Origin: Omnitrophica bacterium RIFCSPLOWO2_01_FULL_45_10
GTDB taxonomy: Bacteria; Omnitrophota; Gorgyraeia; 2-01-FULL-45-10
DNA: 12,954 bases
NCBI GenBank assembly: GCA_001804165.1
Contig: MHFL01000027.1
Coordinates: forward strand, 38,615-51,568
Direction of reading: 5' to 3'
Shown: positions 8,444 to 12,954 of the stretch, in pieces
Layout: every line of letters starts with the position of its first letter
Position numbering within the stretch: position 1 is the first letter of the stretch
The notes under the pieces: model-generated
Told to the model about the DNA's origin: nothing
Databases searched by the model: none
What the model saw: the letters and a program-made list of their open reading frames with translations, nothing else
Made by a program: the position numbers and the translations under genes

Positions 8444-8844
8444 CTATTTGCTACATTGGCATTGGGACGAATTTAGGAGATAGAAGAGCGAACATCGATA
8501 AGGCGATCCAGGAATTGAAAAAGAATAAAAATATAAATTTTAAGAGAAGTTCCTCAGTATATGAGACCGAAGCCCAAAGCGATATCCCGCAGGGCAAATT
8601 CTTGAACGGCGTTCTGGAAATTGAAACGGACCTTGACCCTAAGGAACTTTTAAACGAATTGAATCGAATAGAAAAGAAATTAGGACGAAAGAGAATAGTC
8701 AAAGACGGGCCGAGAGCGATAGATTTGGATATTCTTTATTATGGCGACAGAGTGATAAAAGAGCCCGACCTTGCCGTTCCGCATCCGAAGATTAATGAAA
8801 GAGAATTCGTACTCAAGGGATTAAGGGAATTGGGCAGGGCGTAA
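8437..8844 (+). CDS. folK: 2-amino-4-hydroxy-6-hydroxymethyldihydropteridine pyrophosphokinase
   Basis: HPPK transfers pyrophosphate from ATP to 6-hydroxymethyl-7,8-dihydropterin in folate synthesis. At 135 residues it is shorter than the E. coli enzyme (about 159), but it spans the core from IGIGTNLGDRRANI (7-20) and SSVYETEAQ (39-47) to the HPPK signature KDGPRAIDLDIL (89-100), with the two Mg-binding aspartates D96 and D98. VPHPKINEREFVL (114-126) is also typical. There are two GTG start candidates: 8437 and 8440. AAGGA at 8426-8430 suits either, and 8440 gives a GTGA overlap with the dapL stop. It is a pathway outsider here, although folK beside panC is a common neighbourhood. Confidence 0.93.
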   Translation: MVTICYIGIGTNLGDRRANIDKAIQELKKNKNINFKRSSSVYETEAQSDIPQGKFLNGVLEIETDLDPKELLNELNRIEKKLGRKRIVKDGPRAIDLDILYYGDRVIKEPDLAVPHPKINEREFVLKGLRELGRA

Positions 8845-8860
8845 GGGATAACTCATACAT

Positions 8861-8965
8861 CGTCATTGCGAGGGCGCAAAGCGCCCGAAGCAATCCCGAA
8901 GGTTGCGAGGAACGCGGCGACGAAGCAATCTAAAAAGAGATTGCTTCGCTTCGCTCGCAATGACG
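8861..8965. repeat. Palindromic dispersed repeat (REP/MITE-like)
   Basis: A 105-bp element is bounded by a perfect 12-bp inverted repeat, CGTCATTGCGAG (8861-8872) and CTCGCAATGACG (8954-8965). Inside are GGGCGC-AAA-GCGCCC (stem arms 8872-8877 and 8881-8886) and GAAGCAATCT/AGATTGCTTC (8922-8931 and 8938-8947). Words such as CATTGCGAG and GAAGCAATC are widespread in dispersed bacterial palindromic repeats; that part is from memory, not a search. It sits between folK and panC and is open in frame with panC, so ORF callers may extend panC through it. No transposase is present. Confidence 0.85.
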
Positions 8966-8982
8966 CGTTAGAAAATGACAAC

Positions 8983-9828
8983 ATGAAAATAATAGATACG
9001 ATACCGAGGATGTCGACGCTCGTGAAGATGCTGAAGAAAGAGGGCAAATCCATAGGATTTGTGCCGACGATGGGATATCTGCACGAAGGACACTTAAGTC
9101 TATTCAAGACAGCGAAGAAACACACCGATCTGGTAGTCGTGAGCATATTTGTAAATCCGATACAGTTCGGCCCGAAAGAGGATATCGATAAATACCCTCG
9201 AGATTTTAAGCGCGATGAGGAATTGTCGAGAAGCGCCGGCGTTGACGTTATATTCTATCCGTCAGAGAAGGATATGTATCCCGAGAACTACAAGACTTTT
9301 GTTTTCGTTGAAGGATTAACCGAGACCTTATGCGGCATATCGCGACCGGGTCATTTTAAAGGCGTCACCACCGTAGTCGCGAAATTATTTAACATCGTAA
9401 GACCGGACATGGCATATTTTGGACAGAAAGACGCTCAACAGGCCGTCATCATAAAGAAGATGGTCAAAGACCTCAACATGGATATCGATGTAAAGGTTCT
9501 TGGAATAGTGAGGGAAAAAGACGGCCTCGCGATGAGTTCAAGAAACGTCTATCTATCTCCTGACGAAAGGAAGGACGCCGCCATTCTTTATAAATCGCTT
9601 ACCAAGGCGGAGTCGCTCATAAAGGCAGGTGAACGGGAAACGAAAAAGATAACAAAGATGATGGAAGAGACGATACAAAAGACGCCGACGGCAAAGATAG
9701 ATTATATTTCGATAGTGGATACGGGAAATCTTAAGGATGTCAACGTGATATCAGGCGAGATATTGATAGCGCTCGCCGTATTCATCGGCAAGACACGGCT
9801 GATAGACAATATAATTGTGAAGGTATAA
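8983..9828 (+). CDS. panC: Pantothenate synthetase
   Basis: Condenses pantoate and beta-alanine with ATP through a pantoyl-adenylate intermediate, the last step of pantothenate synthesis. From the ATG at 8983 the protein has 281 residues, matching the family (about 280). The nucleotidyltransferase motifs are PTMGYLHEGHLSL (28-40, HIGH-type), FVNPIQFGPKED (56-67), GQKD (147-150) and REKDGLAMSSRN (177-188, KMSKS-like). The open frame extends upstream to an ATG at 8866, but those 39 codons come from the palindromic repeat, so 8983 is chosen. No strong Shine-Dalgarno sequence is seen. panB and panD are not in the window. Confidence 0.95.
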   Translation: MKIIDTIPRMSTLVKMLKKEGKSIGFVPTMGYLHEGHLSLFKTAKKHTDLVVVSIFVNPIQFGPKEDIDKYPRDFKRDEELSRSAGVDVIFYPSEKDMYPENYKTFVFVEGLTETLCGISRPGHFKGVTTVVAKLFNIVRPDMAYFGQKDAQQAVIIKKMVKDLNMDIDVKVLGIVREKDGLAMSSRNVYLSPDERKDAAILYKSLTKAESLIKAGERETKKITKMMEETIQKTPTAKIDYISIVDTGNLKDVNVISGEILIALAVFIGKTRLIDNIIVKV

Positions 9829-9831
9829 AAA

Positions 9832-10803
9832 ATGTTGTACGCCGAAGATAAAGACATAAAATATAGAGATTCGCTCAAGAAAACCATTGCCAAACTGAAG
9901 AAGAAGCGCAATGCCGTTATAATCGCGCATAATTACCAGCGAGACGAGATACAGGAGATAGCCGACATATCAGGCGACAGCCTCGCCCTCTCTCAGGCGG
10001 CGGTCAGGACGGACGCCGACGTGATAGTTTTCTGCGGGGTTCACTTCATGGCGGAGTCCGCGTCGATACTGAATCCGGAGAAGAAGGTCCTCTTGCCCGT
10101 AAAAGAGGCGGGATGCCCTCTGGCGGATATGATAACGGTTGATAAACTAAAGGCCGAAAAAGAGGCGCATCCTGAAGCCGCGGTTGTATGTTACGTAAAT
10201 TCATCAGCCGCGATCAAGGCGGAGAGTTCAATAGCCTGCACGTCGAGCAATGCCGTTGAGATTGTACGATCGTTAAAAGAGAAAGAAGTCATATTCATAC
10301 CGGATAGAAATCTGGGAAGATACGTTCAGATCCAAGTTCCGGAGAAGAAGATAATTTTGTGGAAGGGATTTTGTCCTACCCATATCAGAGTCCAGGAAGA
10401 GGACATAAAAAGCGCCAAAATACTTTATCCTGATGCGGAGGTAGTCGCACATCCCGAATGCACGAGCGAGGTACTCGCGCTTGCGGATCACATTTGCTCA
10501 ACAGGAGGCATGTTTAAGTACGTAAAAGAGTCTAGTTCCAAAGACTTTATAATCGCGACAGAGTGCGGCATGTTGTATAAACTGCAGAAAGAGAATCCGG
10601 ATAAAAGATTCTATCTTCCCACGCAGAATTTAGTTTGCGCGAATATGAAACTCATTACATTAGGGTGGGTCGCGCACAGTCTGGAGATGCTTGTCTATGA
10701 GGTGAAGGTACCCGATGGAATAAGAGAGAAGGCGAAAAATACGCTTGAGAGGATGCTTCGGGTAACGGGTGAGACGAAGGGGGCGGCGATCGCGGGATAT
10801 TAA
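9832..10803 (+). CDS. nadA: Quinolinate synthase (4Fe-4S)
   Basis: Condenses iminoaspartate with dihydroxyacetone phosphate to make quinolinate for NAD. The protein has 323 residues, the size of the compact NadA class. The three cluster-ligating cysteines can be placed by spacing: C95 (EAGCPLADM), C181 (WKGFCPTHIR) and C269 (NLVCANMKLITL). AHNYQRDEIQEIAD (32-45), VNSSAAIKA (122-130), HPECTSEV (207-214) and TECGM (243-247) are conserved blocks. The oxygen-labile cluster suits an anaerobic setting. The ATG at 9832 lies 3 bp after the panC stop, with AAGG at 9820-9823. The gene for its iminoaspartate supplier, nadX, follows. Confidence 0.96.
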   Translation: MLYAEDKDIKYRDSLKKTIAKLKKKRNAVIIAHNYQRDEIQEIADISGDSLALSQAAVRTDADVIVFCGVHFMAESASILNPEKKVLLPVKEAGCPLADMITVDKLKAEKEAHPEAAVVCYVNSSAAIKAESSIACTSSNAVEIVRSLKEKEVIFIPDRNLGRYVQIQVPEKKIILWKGFCPTHIRVQEEDIKSAKILYPDAEVVAHPECTSEVLALADHICSTGGMFKYVKESSSKDFIIATECGMLYKLQKENPDKRFYLPTQNLVCANMKLITLGWVAHSLEMLVYEVKVPDGIREKAKNTLERMLRVTGETKGAAIAGY

Positions 10804-10824
10804 TAGCGTATAGCGCATAGGATA
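10804..10824 (+). repeat. Degenerate 7-bp repeats in the nadA-nadX spacer
   Basis: The 23-bp spacer reads as three heptamers, TAGCGTA, TAGCGCA and TAGGATA, directly before the nadX start codon. The sequence differs from GGGATAC but has the same 7-bp period. Confidence 0.65.
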
Positions 10825-10826
10825 TT

Positions 10827-11651
10827 GTGAGAATAAAAAAATCACGACTAAAGGTAGGTATAATCGGATGCGGCGCGATTGGGACCGAAATCGCGAAGGC
10901 ATGTCAGGAGCGATTAAAAGATAAAATTGAATTAATCGGGATCTGTGATATTGACGCCAAGAAGGCATCAAATTTAAATAATAATTTAAAGAAAAAAGTT
11001 CCGATTTTTGAGGTCGATGAACTCATAAGGAGGGCATCTTTAGTAGTGGAGGCGGCTTCAGCGAGCGTTTCAGGCGGGATCATTGAGAAGGTCGTTAAGA
11101 ATAAAAAGTCTTGTTTAGTGATGAGCGTAGGCGGTCTTTTGGGAAAAGAGGGATTGCTAAAAAGGGCAGCGAAGGCCGGCGTGAAAATTTACCTGCCGTC
11201 AGGCGCGATATGCGGGATAGATGGCCTGAAATCCGCTAATGTAGGCGCGATAGATCGGGTCACGTTGACTACTAGGAAGCCGTTGAGAGCCCTTGAGGGC
11301 GCGCCATATTTGGTGGAAAATAATATAGATCTCTCGTCGGTAAAGCATGAGACTGTTATCTTTGAAGGAAGCGCTAAAGAGGCGATCCGCGGATTTCCTC
11401 AAAATGTGAATGTCTCGGCCATATTGAGTCTTGCTGGAATCGGCGCCGGAAGAACGCGCGTCAGAATAGTCGCCTCACCCGATTATACTAAGAATGTCCA
11501 TGAAGTAGAAATAGGCGGCGCTTTCGGCCGTATCGTGACACGAACAGAAAATATGCCCTCTAAAGCGAATCCTAAGACCAGCCAACTCGCGATATTTTCC
11601 GCGATAGCGACGCTGGAAGGGATTGTGAATAGCGTTAAGATAGGGACGTGA
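10827..11651 (+). CDS. nadX: L-aspartate dehydrogenase
   Basis: NAD(P)-dependent oxidation of aspartate to iminoaspartate, the substrate of NadA. It replaces the oxygen- or fumarate-dependent aspartate oxidase NadB. The protein has 274 residues (family roughly 240-270). The N-terminal Rossmann motif is GIIGCGAIGTEIA (11-23). Then come VEAASASVSGG (72-82), LVMSVGGLL (96-104) and a catalytic-domain stretch YLPSGAICGIDGLKSAN, with GFPQNVNVSA and ASPDYTKNVHEVEIGG further on. The start is GTG at 10827; no ATG is available nearby and the Shine-Dalgarno sequence is weak. It lies 23 bp after nadA, which is the main support for the specific function. Confidence 0.92.
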   Translation: MRIKKSRLKVGIIGCGAIGTEIAKACQERLKDKIELIGICDIDAKKASNLNNNLKKKVPIFEVDELIRRASLVVEAASASVSGGIIEKVVKNKKSCLVMSVGGLLGKEGLLKRAAKAGVKIYLPSGAICGIDGLKSANVGAIDRVTLTTRKPLRALEGAPYLVENNIDLSSVKHETVIFEGSAKEAIRGFPQNVNVSAILSLAGIGAGRTRVRIVASPDYTKNVHEVEIGGAFGRIVTRTENMPSKANPKTSQLAIFSAIATLEGIVNSVKIGT

Positions 11652-11696
11652 TCTGTAATACGTAATTAAACGGCCCGAGTTTTAATATTAAAGAAT

Positions 11697-11831
11697 ATGA
11701 TAAAGGCCCTGGAGAAAGATTGCGCGCAGGTTAAAACGAATATATTCAGAAGCGTAGCCAGGGTGAATAGGGATTATCTGCGGATTACGGATGAAGAGCC
11801 AATGGTCGGTTCTTCGGTAGAAATAAAATAA
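11697..11831 (+). CDS. Possible 44-residue small protein, unrecognised
   Basis: An ATG at 11697 opens 44 codons ending in TAA at 11829-11831. The peptide starts MIKALEKDCAQ, has a central SVARVNRDYLRITDEE and ends MVGSSVEIK. It has no membrane segment or signal peptide, and its composition resembles a soluble protein fragment. There is no good Shine-Dalgarno sequence. An in-frame stop at 11667-11669 limits any upstream extension. It could be a real small gene, the remnant of a decayed gene, or chance. I recognise no family. Confidence 0.3.
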   Translation: MIKALEKDCAQVKTNIFRSVARVNRDYLRITDEEPMVGSSVEIK

Positions 11832-11834
11832 CAT

Positions 11835-11901
11835 GTTAGTTATTTGTTTTTAGCCGTTAGGTCGATTTTTTACTAACAACTAATAACTAACAACTGATTA
11901 A
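11835..11901. repeat. AT-rich inverted and 7-bp direct repeats
   Basis: A perfect 9-bp inverted repeat, GTTAGTTAT (11835-11843) and ATAACTAAC (11883-11891), encloses a 39-nt loop. Its right side reads as heptamers TAACAAC, TAATAAC, TAACAAC, TGATTAA (11874-11901). The left side has a TTAGnnn periodicity of 7. The purpose is unknown. There is no T-tract after the right arm, so a terminator is unlikely. The array sits upstream of the paired hairpins and the 79-residue gene. Confidence 0.6.
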
Positions 11902-11902
11902 C

Positions 11903-11968
11903 CTTGAAATTTTCTCTGTAAAATTTCAAGATGGCCATTTTTAAATTTGACAGAGCAAATTTAAGAAT
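11903..11968 (+). promoter_or_regulatory. Tandem hairpins with mutually complementary loops (candidate leader RNA)
   Basis: Hairpin 1 has a perfect 11-bp stem, CTTGAAATTTT (11903-11913) and AAAATTTCAAG (11920-11930), with loop CTCTGT. Hairpin 2 has a perfect 9-bp stem, TTAAATTTG (11941-11949) and CAAATTTAA (11956-11964), extendable by four more pairs to 11937/11968 (one G-U), with loop ACAGAG (11950-11955). The two loops are exact reverse complements. The 20-mers at 11907-11926 and 11943-11962 can also pair with each other at 18 of 20 positions. The two differences form the closing pair in each hairpin (T-A versus G-C), a compensatory exchange. It lies just upstream of the ribosome binding site for the next gene. 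Confidence 0.65.
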
Positions 11969-11971
11969 TGA

Positions 11972-11980
11972 AGGGGGGTG
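11972..11980 (+). promoter_or_regulatory. Exceptionally strong ribosome binding site
   Basis: AGGGGGGTG (part of AAGGGGGGTGA) lies 7 nt before the ATG at 11988. It is the strongest Shine-Dalgarno match in the window and decides that start. It follows hairpin 2 by 3 nt, so folding of the leader could affect ribosome access. Confidence 0.85.
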
Positions 11981-11987
11981 AACAAAG

Positions 11988-12227
11988 ATGGCGGAAAAAG
12001 TCGCGAAAGTCGGCATCAAGCGCAAGAAAGGATATCTTTATTACGTCGATAAAAAGGGGAACGTCGTAGAGACGAAGATGGCGAGGGGCAAATCGAAGGG
12101 CGGCGGCGGCAAGGTAATCGCCAAGCCCGGCGTAAAGAAAGTGAAAGGATATCTCTACTTCGTTGACAAAAAGGGCGACGTCTCGAGAGCCAAGATGCTG
12201 AGAGGCGGAAGAAAGAAAAAAAGGTAA
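11988..12227 (+). CDS. Small basic protein of two 30-residue repeats, function unknown
   Basis: The protein has 79 residues and is very rich in Lys, Arg and Gly. It consists of two copies of one unit: residues 5-34 (DNA 12000-12089) and 44-73 (12117-12206), joined by a glycine-rich linker (KSKGGGG, 35-41-ish). The copies align without gaps and share 19 of 30 residues. Common core: A-K-x-G, then K-G-Y-L-Y-[YF]-V-D-K-K-G-[ND]-V, then K-M-x-R-G. The aromatic and glycine pattern suggests a small beta-hairpin per unit. The C-terminus is GGRKKKR. No signal peptide, membrane segment or cysteines are seen. Charge would fit nucleic-acid or ribosome binding, but that is inference. It has its own very strong ribosome binding site and a terminator, so it is likely well expressed on its own. 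Confidence 0.85.
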   Translation: MAEKVAKVGIKRKKGYLYYVDKKGNVVETKMARGKSKGGGGKVIAKPGVKKVKGYLYFVDKKGDVSRAKMLRGGRKKKR

Positions 12228-12246
12228 GAGCAGCCACACGCGGTAT

Positions 12247-12289
12247 AAATAAAGCGGGGGAGACGGCATCTGTCTCCCTTGTTTTATTT
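12247..12289 (+). terminator. Intrinsic terminator after the small basic gene
   Basis: The left arm at 12247-12264 pairs with the right arm at 12272-12289 over 18 continuous pairs, including three G-U, around a 7-nt loop (GGCATCT). The GC-rich upper stem is GGGAGAC/GTCTCCC. The lower part pairs AAATAAA with TTTATTT, so the right arm doubles as the U-rich tract. The G-U pairs favour the plus-strand transcript. It starts 19 bp after the stop of the 79-residue gene and separates it from uvrA. Confidence 0.88.
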
Positions 12290-12294
12290 CTGCC

Positions 12295-12321
12295 ATTATG
12301 TTACTATTTTCTTAACATAAT
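12295..12321. promoter_or_regulatory. Perfect inverted repeat abutting the uvrA start
   Basis: ATTATGTTA (12295-12303) and TAACATAAT (12313-12321) form a perfect 9-bp dyad with a 9-nt spacer. The right arm ends on the base before the ATG. It could be a repressor operator (uvrA is damage-inducible in many bacteria) or a hairpin that limits initiation. It is not a LexA box of the E. coli or Bacillus type. No Shine-Dalgarno sequence is seen for uvrA. Confidence 0.5.
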
Positions 12322-12954
12322 ATGGAACGAGATACGATCTTAATAAGGGGCGCGAGGGTTCACAATCTAAAGAATATCGACGTAGAGATACCCCGTAATA
12401 AGTTAGTCGTTATAACCGGCCTTTCAGGTTCGGGTAAATCCTCATTAGCGTTCGATACACTCTACGCGGAGGGCCAGCGAAGATACGTCGAGAGCCTTTC
12501 GAGTTACGCGAGGCAATTTTTGGAGCAATTGGAGAAGCCCGACGTCGACTATGTCGAAGGCTAATCCCCCGCCATCTCTATCGAACAGAGGACCGCGAGT
12601 TCAAATCCCCGCTCGACCGTGGGGACGCAGACCGAGATCTACGATTATCTTCGGCTTCTCTTCGCGAAGATCGGCATGCCCCACTGCACCAAGTGCGGAA
12701 AAATTATAACGAGGCAAACGTCACAGGAGATAGTCGAGCAAGTCGCATGCCTTCCTAAGGGTTCGAAGATCATGATACTCGCGCCAAAAGTGCGCGGAAG
12801 GAAAGGCCAATACAAAGAGTTATTCGAGAAGGCGAAGGCGGATGGGTTCGTAAGGGTTAGAGTCAATGGCAAGGTTCTGGAGTTGGAAGGTAAGATTGAA
12901 TTGGATAAGAATAGGCGCCATTCCATCGAAATCGTGGTAGATAGGCTTGTTGTG
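12322..12954 (+). pseudogene. uvrA: Excinuclease ABC subunit A, 5' part, with in-frame TAA at codon 81 (partial)
   Basis: UvrA is the ABC-type ATPase that scans for DNA damage with UvrB in nucleotide excision repair. The first 80 codons are canonical: [14 protein letters not shown] (11-24), Walker [10 protein letters not shown] (33-41), and [21 protein letters not shown] (44-64 region). A TAA at 12562-12564 follows VDYVEG, where UvrA normally has Leu in a GLSPAI-type motif. The same frame then continues without interruption to the window end: SPAISIEQRT, NPRSTVGTQTEIYDYLR, HCTKCG. A single T-to-A change in a TTA codon would explain it. Either the gene is truncated, the stop is suppressed, or it is a sequencing or assembly error. 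Other genes here end with TAA, so the codon is not reassigned. The gene runs off the window edge. Confidence 0.9.

Noticed and set aside
8866..8982. In-frame 39-codon extension of panC starting at ATG 8866
   Set aside because: It is encoded by the palindromic repeat 8861-8965. PanC homologues start at the equivalent of 8983, and the length from there matches the family.
8853..9146. Reverse-strand open frame of 97 codons
   Set aside because: It overlaps panC and translates the reverse of the same dispersed repeat; no independent coding evidence.
11681..11692. 12-bp palindrome TTTAATATTAAA after nadX as an operon terminator
   Set aside because: No GC-rich stem and no following T-tract. I see no convincing terminator between nadX and the small basic gene.
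11844..11874. Sigma70-like promoter (TTGTTT and TTTACT) for the small basic gene
   Set aside because: The spacer is 19 bp and the boxes are weak in a very AT-rich repeat region; not distinguishable from chance.
11835..11901. CRISPR-like array of short repeats
   Set aside because: Units are 7 bp, contiguous and without spacers, and no cas gene is present.
12562..12564. TAA as a reassigned sense codon
   Set aside because: argH, dapF, dapB, folK, panC, nadA and the 79-residue gene all terminate properly at TAA at family-normal lengths.

Overview
The window is almost wall to wall with plus-strand biosynthetic genes and reads as one long anabolic operon or supercluster, followed by a short regulatory and repeat-rich stretch, a small unknown gene, a terminator and the start of uvrA. 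No organism marker such as rRNA is present. The Arg-to-Dap gene order resembles clusters known from Deltaproteobacteria. Together with DapL, NadA plus NadX, heptameric spacer repeats and moderate GC, this would fit an uncultivated Gram-negative, probably anaerobic lineage such as Omnitrophota (OP3). That taxonomic placement is inference only.

Layout. 1-66: C-terminal tail of a probable argD. 85-3550: argF, argG, argH (ornithine to arginine). 3552-8443: lysA, dapF, dapA, dapB, dapL, the complete aminotransferase route from aspartate semialdehyde to meso-diaminopimelate and lysine. 8437-8844: folK. 8861-8965: a palindromic dispersed repeat that creates a false N-terminal extension of panC. 8983-9828: panC. 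9832-11651: nadA and nadX, the aspartate-to-quinolinate branch of NAD synthesis with aspartate dehydrogenase instead of aspartate oxidase. Genes are packed tightly, with ATGA overlaps at argG/argH and lysA/dapF and a short overlap at dapL/folK.

11652-11987: no recognised gene. It holds a possible 44-codon ORF, degenerate 7-bp tandem repeats and two adjacent perfect hairpins whose 6-nt loops are exact reverse complements of each other. This is a candidate kissing-loop or switching leader for the next gene. 11988-12227 encodes a 79-residue, very basic protein made of two copies of a 30-residue unit, with a very strong ribosome binding site. A strong intrinsic terminator (12247-12289) ends this unit. 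A perfect 9-bp inverted repeat abuts the ATG of uvrA, which itself carries an in-frame TAA at codon 81 in place of a normally conserved leucine, although the frame continues intact to the window end.

The most interesting items are the paired-hairpin leader with the duplicated small protein, the heptamer-period repeats that recur in at least five junctions (one translated into the N-terminus of DapF), and the interrupted uvrA.
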